From Papaver somniferum (Eukaryota; Streptophyta; Magnoliopsida; Ranunculales; Papaveraceae), in NCBI RefSeq assembly GCF_003573695.1, contig NC_039362.1, positions 172,493,690 through 172,557,689 of the forward strand: 64,000 bases of DNA, in the 5' to 3' direction. This document shows, piece by piece, positions 31,590-43,513 of the stretch. Each line of letters starts with the position of its first letter. The stretch's first letter is position 1. A model generated the notes under the pieces. It had not been told where the DNA came from. It saw nothing but the letters and a program-made list of their open reading frames with translations, and did no database searches. The position numbers and the translations under genes were made by a program.

Positions 31590-33042
31590 CTACCGTTCTA
31601 TATGTATAACCGAGTCCCCAGCATCCAAAGAGACGAGACTATTGATATGACCTGTTGTTACTGTCAAGTTATCACCTTCAAATCCCTTCTTTTCAAACGG
31701 CTTCCAACGGCATGAACGTAGATTGTAAACATATGATATTCCCTTCCCGCTAACATATGTTATCAATTCCCCTGTCATCTTGATGTACTCAATTCTTGAT
31801 AATAATTTCCAGTAACCGCTCTTTGGAGGCGCCATTGAGTATTTCCAAACCCAACGTTGAGTATCATAGTTAAACTCCCATATGTAGGCCATATTTTCAT
31901 TTGACAGAGAATCAAATGCGCATAAATGGCCTTCCATCTCAAAGAGATGAAACACTTCTTCAAGGCATTTCCAACTCGGTAATTCACGATTAGATGGCAC
32001 TTCCATGGTGCTAATTTCCTCGGTGTATATGTTGAGTCAGATAGGCTTGGGGCATAAACATATAAACCATCCAGTAAAGTGTCCCATTAACAAATACAGA
32101 GGCCGGTTTTTTGATACTTGGACCATAATAGCAGGTACCAACACCTCTTTTACTCTTGGTTCTCAAACTAAGAATCTGAAAATCCCATCTTGGTTTAGTA
32201 CGCGACGTACGTACACAAACCACTTCGTATTCCTTCTTAAGCGGATGGAAGTAAAATCCACAGACACGGACAGGAGTATATCTTCTAGGAGCAAGAATTA
32301 CTTGCTCTTTTGTAATCGGATTCCAAATACGGAAAACCGCTGAAAAGTGAATCAGCAAGCATTCGAATATAAGAAACCCATGACATGAACCGAGATGAGT
32401 TGCTTGTTCTTCTGAAAACGGCGCCTTGCAATTATACGGATTATTACATGAACCAAGTAGATCCAAGCTTGTTGCAGCCTTAAAGTTCTCAGCTGTACCA
32501 TCTTCAGAAATAAAAAGTTTGACGACATTGCCCACGTATTGCGTAAGAGATTGGATCACAATGGTGGGAGTAATAGCTCGGAAGCCTCGGTCTAAGTGCG
32601 CCCGGATAAAATTGGCGTTTATGGTGAAGTAGTCATATAATACATCACTTGAATTAGTTTGCTGCCAAAGCTGGAAGATGCACTCTGCTGGTAGTCTAGT
32701 AAATATGTCTGTGACGATGATATCTAGAGGGAGATCAGGGAGAGGACGAGCCTTCTCAATTACTGGAACACATTCATAGACTTTTGAAGGAGGAGGTGCA
32801 CAACAATCCTTTGCTGGAAGTGTAGCAGTAAGTTTGTTGGTAATGATATTGATATCAACAACAGGAATAGGACTCTCCTCCTCGATTGCTGCTTGAACAA
32901 GATCCTTTGCTTTATTTTTATTTCTTGTCATTAAATGACGACAATCTTTAGATCTTCTTTTATTCCTTCTCCTTGTACATAAATTACGACACCTATCCCA
33001 AAGGTTTGGAACCCAAGCAATGCATGGGTGTTGTTTATCCAT
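31590..33042 (-). pseudogene. F-box/FBA gene, frameshifted paralogue of 27675-28853
   Basis: ATG at 33042 (MDKQHPCIAWVPNLWDRC), a longer basic N-terminal extension (RRRNKRRSKD), F-box at about residues 98-138 (PLPDLPLDIIVTDIFTRLP), then GSCHGFLIF, FRIWNPITKEQVILAP, GFYFHPLKKEYEVVCV and NGTLYWMV. Compared with its paralogue it has lost short stretches around 32030-32085, which shifts the frame, so the first part ends at 32011 and the rest (MEVPSNRELPSWKCL to HIER, 32006-31590) is in another frame. The distal part includes SGYWKLLSRIEYIKMTGEL, the segment cut off by TGA in the paralogue. Each copy thus has a different lesion. Confidence 0.88.
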
Positions 33043-33412
33043 TGCATATAATATAAATATGGAAAAGATGGATCGACGAAAACAAAAGTAATTAAGATGA
33101 TGAGAATAGTTTTAGTTAGAATTTTTTTTCATTGGGGTATTTTGTCAAACAGTTGAAGTTCATATTGAAGAAGTGGAATTTTGCACAGTTGAAGTTGAAA
33201 CCCCAAAGTTCATATTAAAAGCTTATGTACCTGGTTATGGTGGTGGTGGTGGTGCTGATGGGTTGAACTAAAAGTGGGATTGGATTACCAGATCACCAAA
33301 ACTGTACAGCAAAAGACTCGGGTCGGGTGAATAAATCATGAAAAGAATCAGATATTTGCTTACACTTTGGGCCAAGAGGGAAAATGAGAATAAAGGAAAA
33401 ATAAAAAAAAAT

Positions 33413-33484
33413 TGTGGCTGCTGAGATTCGAGCCCAGGTCTCCACGGCCACAACGTGGAATTCTTACCACTAAACTACAGCCAC
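33413..33484 (-). tRNA. tRNA-His (GTG), second copy
   Basis: Identical to the tRNA at 29189-29260 except one base in the 3' side of the T-stem (CCCAG to CTCAG), giving a G-U wobble pair that keeps the stem. Anticodon GTG. Long T run after the 3' end on the minus strand (AAAAAAAA at ~33403-33411 on plus) as terminator. Same position relative to its F-box neighbour, so it was copied as part of the unit. Confidence 0.95.
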
Positions 33485-33835
33485 TTTGGTGATGGTGAAC
33501 TGAAATTATGTTTGTTCAGTCAACCACAGAGCTGTTCTGGTATGAAAAAAAAATACCAAATTCAGAACAAGAAATTAGCAATCCATGCCTTTCATTTACA
33601 GCTTTAAGAAACGATATTCATATATTATATAAAGAAGATAACACTGAACTGAACTCTGAATGTTTGTTCCGTTGGGCCTCAAAATAGTACCAAGAAGAAC
33701 TGCATAATAAATAAGATTAAGAAACAACACCCCTTCTCTCTGTTATACTACTACTCTGCTCGCGTATGGGTACACAAAAATACGTAAATCTTGGCGACAA
33801 AATGGGGTGCTTACAAAAAACCAGAAGTTTCAAAA

Positions 33836-35168
33836 CTACTTTTCCCTGCCCATGTAATTCCCGGTTCTAGTGTCCACCAATATGTCGTCGCCAGTGTTAA
33901 TGAACAAAGGAACACTCACTGTAGCACCAGTGTCGACAGTTGCTGGCTTTGATCCACCTTGTGCAGTGTCACCTTTAAGGCCAGGATCAGTTTGAATCAC
34001 CTTCATCTTAACTGTGATTGGAAGTTCAAAGTCGATACACTGCATTGAAGTTACAAACAATCATGAATACATAGCTTAACATATTAGCCATTCCTTCTGT
34101 GCGATCAAAAATTGATAATAACAGAATGGACAAAGTTACCTTTCCCTTCCAGAAGTGCATAATGCAGTCCATTCCTTCTTTCAGCCACTTCTTCTTGTCA
34201 CCCACATCGGAGTCATTCAAACGAATTTCCTCATACGTAGTCTGCCATTCATACAACAATCAAAAACTCAATAAACAACTTTGCTACAGAACAAGGTATG
34301 TGCAGTACCAGGTCCATGAACTTTAAGTCTTAAGAACTAGTGCGAATAAAACGATATGTTTTCAGTAAAATCAAGAGCATAAGAACAACAGGGATGTGGA
34401 GTACCAGGTCCATGAACACAAATTGAGCACCCTCTTTGTAAGTGTATTGCTTAGTCTCCTTCGCGACATCAGCTTCACTCATCTAGACGACATCCAAAAT
34501 TGAGTCAGACACTAGTATTTTGTCATCAAACAACACAATTCAATACTACACAAAACACTTCATACGCGTCGTATTTCATTCCAAATTTCCAATACAATGA
34601 ATTCATACACAACTATCCTAAAAATCATTCGCAATCTCAATACATATCCTTCTAAATACACAAAGAAATCGAATGAAATTTACCGAAATTCCAGCTCGAA
34701 AAGTCTTTTCAACAGTACTTCCAGTAACATAATTCCTAATCTTGGTCCTCACAAACGCAGCTCCTTTCCCTGGTTTCACATGAAGGAACTCTACAAACAC
34801 AAAAACCCATCATCATAATCAGATTAACACATCGAAAAACCCTAAATTAAACTCAAATTCATAGTAATTGAAATTGAAAAACCCTAAAGAAATGAAATGG
34901 AAATGTTTTCGGTTACTAAATTACCAAGAACTTTCCAAGGGGCACCATCAACTTCAATACTAGCACCAACTTTGATATCATTACTAGTAAAAGACAGAAT
35001 TTTGGTGAATTTGTGACGGAGAGGAGTGAATTTAGGTGTAGATAAACGCATTGGGAGAATAAATGGTTTATTAGATGATAATGAAAGTGTTGTTGCAGCT
35101 CCTGATGATGATGAATAACGAAGACATGATGATGATGATGAAGTACTGAATGTAGTGATTCCCGCCAT
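33836..35168 (-). CDS. EFP: chloroplast elongation factor P, five exons
   Basis: Exons (minus): 35168-34925, 34790-34684, 34482-34405, 34241-34140, 34039-33836; all introns GT-AG, and the phases join to 244 codons. The first ~55 residues are Ser/Thr-rich with basic residues and no acids, fitting a plastid transit peptide. The EF-P body follows: [64 protein letters not shown], and the C-terminal signature [21 protein letters not shown] enters the ribosomal E site and eases peptide bond formation at stalled polyproline sites. The ATG at 35168 is preferred because it directly precedes the transit sequence. Gene is intact; pieces of it were copied to 20.8 and 25.5 kb, and its upstream flank to 54.5 kb. 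Confidence in exon borders is high. Confidence 0.95.
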
Positions 35169-35541
35169 CACTGAACCCTGAAACTGGACTTTTATTTCTC
35201 TACTCTCTCGTCAAATTCGAGAGGACCATGAATAGGCTGAGTTGATAAGGGAAGGATGGAATGGAGTGGAAAATGATTGTGGATCTTTTCATTTTTGGGC
35301 TTTAGTTGGAGCCCATAATTATAACAAGAACAGTAAAGCCGACCGCGGGTTTGGACGTGCATTTAGAAGTTACTTTTCGACTTCTAGAAGTCAAAAGTTA
35401 GATAGTCAGTTTGAGCATAGAACTTGAAAATGACTTCTAAAAGTTAAAAAGTTAATTTTTTCTGAAGTAGAACTTCTGTTTCTGGAAAAGCACATGATTT
35501 ATAAAGGGGGATACTAGAAATTGGTATTGGAACCGAGAGAT
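35169..35541. promoter_or_regulatory. upstream region of the EF-P gene
   Basis: Presumed leader and promoter. CTACTCTCTCGTCAAATTCG (35200), GAGGACCATGAATAGG and TGATAAGGGAAGGATGG recur at 54486-54660 and 55151-55240, so this flank exists in extra copies. From ~35350 a hairpin-like stretch with ACTTCTAGAAGT and ACTTCTAAAAGT may be a MITE remnant. No clear TATA box chosen. Confidence 0.5.
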
Positions 35542-35542
35542 T

Positions 35543-35563
35543 GATCTCCCACTGTGGTCGCCA
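35543..35563 (-). promoter_or_regulatory. retrotransposon primer-binding site (minus strand)
   Basis: Minus strand TGGCGACCACAGTGGGAG, the TGGCGAC...TGGG(G)A form of plant Ty3/gypsy primer-binding sites. It lies six bases downstream of a plausible LTR end (CACCCTCA, 35570). Only ~50 bases of possible internal sequence remain beyond it. Confidence 0.6.
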
Positions 35564-35932
35564 ATTCTTTGAGGGTGAAAATGATTTCTGCTGATTTTGG
35601 TAATTTCGGGTGTGTGGGTGAGAAACGAGTTTAAACCCTAAACAATGTACTGCAAGGGAGTACTTTGGATTCGAGAGATCAATCTGTACGAATCCGGCCT
35701 AAACCAAGAAATGGTCGTTCCATACTTGTTTCGGTCACAAAGTGAAGGAGAAGGGTTGGTTTTTGGGAGGGAAGCGAAGAGAGTGTTGAGACCAGAATAG
35801 TTGATTCTGGAAGAGTAGTTGTTTCACGACTTGTATCAGAAGTGGGAAGCTAATCGATAGAAAGCTAGCAAATATTTTCTGAGTGTTGTATGATCCTGAC
35901 CTGAACTTGTTGTTCGGTGGAAATAGGTAAGA

Positions 35933-35942
35933 CCTATTTATA
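35933..35942 (-). promoter_or_regulatory. TATA box of the long LTR
   Basis: TATAAATAGG on the minus strand, the same form as in the other LTRs here, ~370 bp before the LTR end. Confidence 0.6.
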
Positions 35943-36369
35943 CAAGTCGAAGTGAAACGTACTCTGGTCTAGTACGAGATGGAAAAACGGATGAGTAAAT
36001 GGGAGGAGGTGGTAACCTCCTGGAATTGATGTTTCATAAAAGAAAGCGTTCCACCATTATTCCTTGTATTTACTAACCGCCTCATCCTTATGACACTGTC
36101 TTGTAACGGGCGTAGTGTACGCCGCACGCTGTAAACCTCCAAACCAATACCCAATGAGAATCCCCCAGTTTGTGACATGTGTTGATGTCTCGAGTGTTTT
36201 CGTGGAAAACATATAGCATGTTGTTGTTGTTTGGCAAGTTGAGCTTGGGAGACTTGCCGGCTCGGCGGTGACCTTCGACGGTCGAGATTTTGCATTTTGA
36301 GAGGAAAGGTAGTCGTCGATTATTGCAACCCTACGTTTGGTAGCCAGTGGCATGAAAGCATGGACGACA

Positions 36370-38252
36370 TGGATTTAATATGACATAGTTTAGGCGCGGC
36401 CAAAAGTTAGGGTTTTGGCGTTGTTTGGGCGCGACCAAAACTATGGCTTGGTGTCGGGACAAAAGTTTCCATGCGTTGGTTGGTAACCTTAGACAGATAA
36501 GATATGCATTTTAGATGGAAAGGTGGCCGTCGATCATCGCAAGTCTTCGTTTTGGCAGCCGTAAAGGGAAGGACGACATGGTATGGTGCGAAAATGTGGT
36601 CGGCATGCCATTGGCACATGTGGCATGGCCGACATGCCTTGGCGCGGTTTAGGCGTGGCCAAAACTAGGATTTTGGCGTTGGGATAAAAGTTACCATGCG
36701 TTGGTTGGCGACCTTGGACGGCTAAGATTTGCATCTAAGATGGATGGATGGTCGTTGATCGTCTCAAGCCTTCGTTTTGGCAGCCGCAAAGGGAAGGTCG
36801 GCATGGCATGGCTTAGGCGCTGCAAAACTAGGGTTTTGGGTCAAACGTTATCATGCGTTGGTTGGTGACCTTGGACGGCTAAGATTTGCATCTAAGATAG
36901 AAGGGTGGACGTTAATCGTCGCACGCCTGCGTTTTAGCAGTCGTGAAGGCAAGGCCGGCATGGCATGGCTTAGGCGCGGCATGCCATTGGCACATGTGGC
37001 ATGGTCGGCATGCCTTGGCGCGGTTTAGGACCAAAATAGGGTTTTGGGCCAAAGGTTACCATGCGTTGGTTGTGACCTTGGACGGCTAAGATTTGCATCT
37101 AAGATGGAAGGGTGACCGTTGATTGTCGCACGCTTTCGTTTTAGCAGCCGTGAAGGGAAAACCGGCATGGTATGGCGCGGCAAGGTGGCTGGCATGCCAT
37201 TGGCACATGTGGCATGGCCGACATGCCTTGACGCGGCTTAGGCGTGGATAAAGGTTACCATGCGTTGGTTGGTTACCTTGGACGGCTAAGATTTGCATTT
37301 AAGATGGAAGGGTGGTCGTGGATTGTCGCACGCCTTCGTTTTAGCAGCCGTGAAGGGAAGGCCAGCATGGTATGGCGCGGCAAGGTGGCTGGCATGCCAT
37401 TGGCACATGTGGCATGGCCGTCATGCCTTGGCGCAGCTTTGGCATGACCAAAACTAGGGATTTGGAGTTGTGCTAAAGGTTACCATGCGTTGGTTGGTGA
37501 CCTTGGACGGCTGATATTTGCATCTAAGATGGAAGGGTGGTCGTTGATTGTCGCACGCCTTCGTTTTAGCATCCGTGAATAGAAGGCCGGCATGGTATGG
37601 CGCGGAAAGGTGGCTGGCATGCCATTGGCACATGTGGCATGGCCGGCATGCTTTGGCGCGTCTTAAGCGTGGACAAAACTAGGGTTTTGGCGTTGGACCA
37701 AAGGTTACCATGCGTTGGTTGGCGGCCTTGGACGGCTAAGATTGGCATCTTAGATGGAAGGATGGTCGTTGATCGTCGCAAGCCTTTGTTTTGGTAGCCG
37801 CAAAGGGAAGGCCGGCATGGTATGGGGCGGCAAGGTGGCTGGCATTCCATTGACATATGTGGCATGGCCGGAATGCCATTGGGATAGTGGTGCGGCTAGG
37901 TGGCTGCAATGCCATTGGCACAGTGGTGCGGCTGGTGTTGTTGGCATACCTTGGCGCGGAGACGTGGCTGGCATGGCATGCCATTGGCACAATGGTGCGG
38001 CGGGCATGGTTGGCATTCCTTGGCGCGGAGACGTGGTTGGCATGGCATGCCATTGGAACAGTGGTGCGTATGGCATGGTTTGCATGCCTTGGCGCGGAGA
38101 CGTGGCTGGCATGGCATGCCATTGGCACAGTGGTGCGGCTGGCACGGTTGGCATGCCTTGGCGCGGAGACGTGGCTGGCATGGCATTCCATTGGCACAGT
38201 GATGCGGATGGCATGGTTGGCATGCCTTGGCGGGGGGATGTGGTTGGCATAG
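36370..38252. repeat. two-tier minisatellite: ~225-bp units then 69-bp units
   Basis: Seven marks of CCATGCGTTGGTTGG (about 36467, 36690, 36847, 37056, 37254, 37480, 37705) give spacings of 157-226 bp, so a ~225-bp unit with deleted variants. From ~37870 the array changes to 69-bp units built on TTGGCGCGGAGACGTGGC, GGCATGGCATGCCATTGGCA and CAGTGGTGCGG. The 69-bp unit is a derivative of one part of the long unit (GGCATGCCATTGGCACATG). Composition is GC-rich, unlike its surroundings. Confidence 0.9.
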
Positions 38253-40635
38253 TGAAAAAGAGGGGGTCTAACAACACCACCCAATATTTCGATTAGCAAT
38301 CTGTATGGACTAACTCCGAAATACTTTGTTAGAGAATCAACTAGACAGTCAGGCTCAATCTAGATAAAAGTATCTCAATGAGTTTTAATATCTCTCTCTT
38401 GATTTGATTTCTACTCAATCTAAAATCAATAGCGAGTCTTTATCAAATACAAGGAATAACTTGGACGGTACCAAAGACCAATGTCGAAGGATCAATCAAT
38501 ATCAATCAACAACCAAAGGTTGGATTTCCATTGATGATCACGAACGCACAACCTGTAGTATTTCAATTATATAAAATATAATGCGGAAAAGAAATAACAC
38601 AGACACCAAAATTTTTGTTAACGAGCAAACCGCAAATGCAGAAAAACCCCAGGACCTAGTCGAAATTGAATACACACTGTATTAAGCCGCTATAGACACT
38701 AGCCTACTGAAAACTAACTTCGGACTGATCTATAGTTGAACCCCTACCAATCTCCCACTGATACAAGGTACAATTGTACACCTACGCCTCTGATCCCAGC
38801 AGGACACTGCGTACTTGATTCCCTTAGCTGATCTCACCCACAACTAAGAGTTGTTGCAACCCAAAATCACAGACTTGATAATAAACAAATCTGTCTCACA
38901 CAGAAAAGTCTATCAAAAGGATAAATCTGTCTCCCACAAATAAACCCTAGGTTTTGTTCCGTCTTTAGATATAAAATCAAGGTAATAGGAACCCATTGAT
39001 AATCCGGACTTATATTCCCGAAGAACATCCTAGATTAATCAATCACCTCTCTAAAATCCTTCCTGACTACACAGGCGGTTTGTCGAGGAATCACAAAGAG
39101 TGAGACGAAGATGTTTGTGACTTCTTTATCTTGCCTATCGGAGAACTATCACGATCTCAAGCCAATCAATCGATTGTATTCGTACGATAGAAAATGCAAG
39201 ATCAGATCACACAATTACGATAAAGTAGTATCGGTCTGGCTTCACAATCCCAATGAAGTTTTTAAGTCGTTAACCTGATTTTAGAGAAGAAAATCAAAGG
39301 TTAATGGAGATCGACTCTAGCGATTGCACTAGTATCACACAGACGTGTGGAGATTAAGTTTTTCTCTAGCTAGATGTCTCCTATATATAGCCTTTCAAAT
39401 CAGGGTTTTGCCTTAGGTACAAATCAAACTCTACCCAACGTTAGATGAAAACCTGATTTAGATTCAAGCCAATATATCTCAACCGTTAGATCGAAAGACA
39501 TATCTTGTCACACACACTTGGGTATACGTTTACTGGGTTTGAGAAAACCATGCACAAACGATTACACGTATGTTGGTTCAAAATGATAACCCAAAAGGTC
39601 AACCATATGAGCATCTCATATTAATCATGTTATTCTTCACCATAACTAGTCCAATTGACTCAAATGAACTAGTTAAGAGTTGTTCAATTGCTATGATATC
39701 TTATGTAACTACACAAGACACAATTGAAACAAAGATGATTCGATTCGATTATAATCGGCTCATGAACATTATAGCCACGGTTTGCATAAACAATTCCTTA
39801 ATAATTAATGTTTCATGTTCAGAGAACATCTTTAGATCATAACCTCTTAAGCTCACAAACAAGTTCGCGGACTTAAGTTAATCGGTTGAGTTTTCCAAAC
39901 TCAGCAGAAATTCTCGGGTCGAGAACTTCCGCCAGTTCGCGGACTTAAAACACAAACGAGTTTTGGAAATCCCAGCAGAAATTCTCGGTCGAGAACTTTT
40001 GTCAGTTCGCGGACTTGGCAAGGCAATTCCACCATCCTACCGATTTCTCTTTATCAACAAAGTTCGAAAACTTCGGTTCAAGGAATACATGGTTATATAA
40101 TCTAAACTCTCATTCCAATCATTGAAATATTCTCAGAAGGCGATATTCAGTCGTGAAGAATAACAGACCTTTCTCGTCAGAGCATTTTCCAAAGTGATTG
40201 AAACTTTCATGACTTTCGTCACTAGGTGAAGGTAAACCTGATCAAAACGAAACGCTTTACCAACACATGATTTCGAGTAAAAGATAAGCAATGAATACTC
40301 ATCTCGAAATATCAAGTGTATATGATCTAGTCAATATAGCATACGATTTTTGTCCCACAAGAAGTAGGAGAAGAATAGATAGACTTTCGAGTGATAGATA
40401 AGTTCAAGTCTTCACATACCTTTTTGTTGATGAAGTTCCACGGTTCTTTGGTGTAGATCTTCGTCGTTTTCGTTGAATCACCATGAAGTCCTTGAGCTCA
40501 ACTACACTTTTCCTATCCTAGTCCGAGACTTAGCTAATATGCTAGAAATCAAAACTTTATAGTTTTGATCACTAAGATTGACAAACATGCTTGATATAGA
40601 AACGCATGCGAGGTTGACCGATCTATGCTCTAACA
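38253..40635 (-). repeat. 3' LTR of the SIRE-like element
   Basis: 2,383 bp. On plus it begins TGAAAAAGAGGGGGTCTAAC and ends GCTCTAACA. A repeat patch with GTTCGCGGACTT occurs at 39860-40015. Fewer patch units than in the other LTR account for part of the length difference. Confidence 0.88.
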
Positions 40636-40660
40636 ATCTCCCCCTTTGTCAATTTTAGTG
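40636..40660 (-). promoter_or_regulatory. polypurine tract of the SIRE-like element
   Basis: Minus strand ATTGACAAAGGGGGAGAT directly precedes the LTR start TGTTAGAGC. This is the characteristic tract of plant copia elements. Confidence 0.85.
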
Positions 40661-41831
40661 ACAAAACTATTAATATATATGGAATACAAAAAAGATAAAC
40701 TTTAGTGGCTCCTATTCCATAGTCCAATCTTCAACGTTCCTTGAAATCTTCGTCCTTTCAAGTACTCCAATGATCCCAAAGGTTGTAAGTTTAGTATCAC
40801 CGTTGTTGAATATCGGTAGCTATAACAATGAGAGAAATCGAGATTCTCGATCATTATTATACAGTGTCATAGTATTATTATGAACATCAAAGTCCAATTG
40901 CATCACGACTTTAACAATAATACTATGGTGATATGTATCACTCCCCCTTAGTCAATACTCCATTTCGATCATGGAAACCACTCCCCCTTACACAATGATC
41001 CGAAAACCATATTTATTTGTAGTGTGACCTACAATATTTCTCCCCCTTTTTGTCAATAAAATTGGCAAAGGTACAAGAATGGGTTCATAAGGAAATTTCC
41101 ACAAGAGACATTTCATGACCAAAAGAAAGACAACATATCATCTTAATTTAGATGCAATCTTATATCCGAAGCTAACAACATTCATCAAGGAGTTTTAAAA
41201 CGCAAGATAACCCCTATAAAATTCCACAGTCGCACTCCCCACAAGATATTACCATTAAACACAAGTTCAAAAGAACTCTCCCCCATTTGATGTCATTCCC
41301 AAAAGAACAACAAGAGCGACCTTAATTTCGAAAGAAAGAAGGATTTTTATTTGGACACCAAAAACCATGTGAATGATTTTTTATATCCAAAACTCAACCA
41401 AAATACTCACAAGTAAACCTATGAATATTCTAATTGGAATACGCAATTAAATCAAAACCACAAAAGTGATCAATTTAATTGAAAGTGCTCAACATAAGTA
41501 AACTCACGGAGCAACAGGCTACGACTAAGTTAATCATATGGAGGTAACTAACTTAACCGTTCAAGTACTCAACATAAGGAAAATCTTACGGAATACGTGA
41601 CTACATTAACCAATAGAACATGATAGTGTAGCCATTCATATACTCAACACAAGAGCTTGTGGAATATATGAAAGCACAACTAGATTAATTACAAGAGAGC
41701 CTATAATTAATCTAATCGAAAAGCAAACAACCAAACTAATCACGAAAGTAATCAATTTAGTTATTTTGGGCTCAACATAAAAGAGATTACGGAACCCCGA
41801 CTAAGATTATCGTAGATCATGACCATCTTAA
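40661..41831 (-). other. SIRE-like element, non-coding region upstream of its 3' LTR
   Basis: AT-rich with several CTCCCCCTT runs (40950, 40983, 41040, 41278), that is AAGGGGGAG on the element strand, resembling extra copies of the polypurine tract. No coding frame. RT, RNase H and integrase are absent. Confidence 0.6.
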
Positions 41832-43491
41832 TGATAGACACATTTTTTTGTCTAAGTTGTCCTCAATTTTCTCTATGTTGGTACTCGATTTTGTACTTAT
41901 TGTGGTGTTTTGTGTGTTTGTAGGTATTTTTGAGAAATAAACATTTTTGGAAAAATCGACTCGAAAAGTTGCTCAGGGCACCCCCGGAGGATATTTGTTA
42001 AAAGCACCCTCACTTTGGGTAAGGGCACCACCAGGCACCCCATCTGTTAAAGGAGCCCATATTTTAGATCAGGGAACTTCATCCTCAACATTTTGAATTT
42101 CAAATATGGCGGGAAACTGTTGCAGTTGAAGAACATATTAGGGCTTGATTTTTGGGCGTGCTAGAAGTAGACTCAATGGCTGACACTTCATGGTTCGACT
42201 TGATTGATCTTAACAGGCATGGTACGATCAATGTTTTGGGTTAGAATTGGCTGGAAACTCAGATTACGTAATTCAGGGAGTTACGTATTTTATAAACGCG
42301 TTAATGGCTGTTTTGGTTTTGGACGACTGCTAGGGAGATTACAGTGCTACAATTGGTTGTATTGGGCCTGTTTCAGCTTAACAGGTCTGCTAAGTCCATC
42401 AGAACCGGTGAATTTGGGCTACATCATCGGAGAGAAGAAAACAGAGAGTACGTGTACAAAGTGAGACAATCACGGGATTTTATGAGCCGTAGTGAGTTTT
42501 AAACATGTACGACAGAGTTAAGCAACCATTTGGAGCATGTATAAGATAAATATGAAGATTTGACAGCTGCAGAGCGTGTGAAAATCAAAATCAGACGAAG
42601 AAAATTTGTACCCTGCATGGAGAACAATGAAGAATATTTTGCAATCAAGACGAGATATTTTGTTGTTAATATGTATAAATAGGCTGCTGGGATGTTGTAG
42701 AAGGGTAATGGAGTGACTGGGTAGAGTTTAGAGCATAACATAGACGATTACAGAGCTGCGAAATACTTTTTCTGCTGCTGCAATAGAGGAAGAACACGAA
42801 GAACATTGGACTCCATAAGACAGACATATTTCTTACAGCAACAACGACACCACTGGAGTAGTCGTAAACGAACAGTGACAATGGCCGTTATTATCTATCG
42901 TTCTTTGTAACAGCTCGGTTTGTAACAATTATAAATGTTACAAACCCGGTTTTAATTATTTTTCTCCATTTCATTTTTTGTACACCTCCTTTGAGCAATA
43001 AAAATGAATTTTGAGCGTGTTTCCAACATGATGAGCTAAAACCAATCCTTTGGGCGATGGAGGAAGCTATTGTTTCGGTAAAAGTGATACATCTTTATTT
43101 AATTAATTATAAAAACTCTATTATTATTTTTGCATTGAACTCAAAATTGATTATATGATTTTTATTAGTTAGGTGTATTTTCTCTTGATAGAATATGCTT
43201 GTTTTAGTGTTTTGATATTCTATGCTTGGATTAACATCTATTCTTTTGGAAATCTACATGTCTAGGCAATACTATTAGAATCAATTTGAATGTTGAGTTG
43301 CATAATTATTATTTTATTAAATCACTAATATCGACCAATGGTGGAATCCTAGCCTCAGTCTCTCTATAATTTTGCACAACAACTTTTTATTTTGAGTTTT
43401 GTAATATTTTAGTTTTAAAATTAAGTCTAAAAATCAGCTTTCACAAGTCTTAACGAACTTTATTACTACAACATCATTGAAAATACCATCA
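41832..43491 (+). repeat. 5' LTR of the Athila-like element
   Basis: About 1,660 bp from TGATAGACAC to ATACCATCA. TATA box TATAAATAGG at 42674-42683 and an AATAAAA signal near 42999. Open frames inside it (42204-42464) recur in the other LTR only because the LTRs match. Confidence 0.8.
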
Positions 43492-43496
43492 ATTTT

Positions 43497-43513
43497 TGGC
43501 GCCGCCGACTCGG
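43497..43513 (+). promoter_or_regulatory. primer-binding site of the Athila-like element
   Basis: TGGCGCCGCCGACTCGG, six bases after the LTR end. TGGCGCCG is the usual start of Athila/Tat primer-binding sites. Confidence 0.75.

Noticed and set aside
31573..31590. TATATATATA run as a promoter
   Set aside because: It is a short dinucleotide run beyond the 3' end of the F-box pseudogene, with no gene starting there.
37736..38299. Long open frames in several frames and both strands of the 69-bp array, with ~23-residue repeats
   Set aside because: The period is a multiple of three, so any stop-free unit stays open; all frames show the same effect and no start, domain or codon signal supports a protein.
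42204..42464. 86-codon frame conserved at 49705-49965
   Set aside because: Both lie at the same place in the two LTRs of one element, so conservation reflects LTR identity, not selection.
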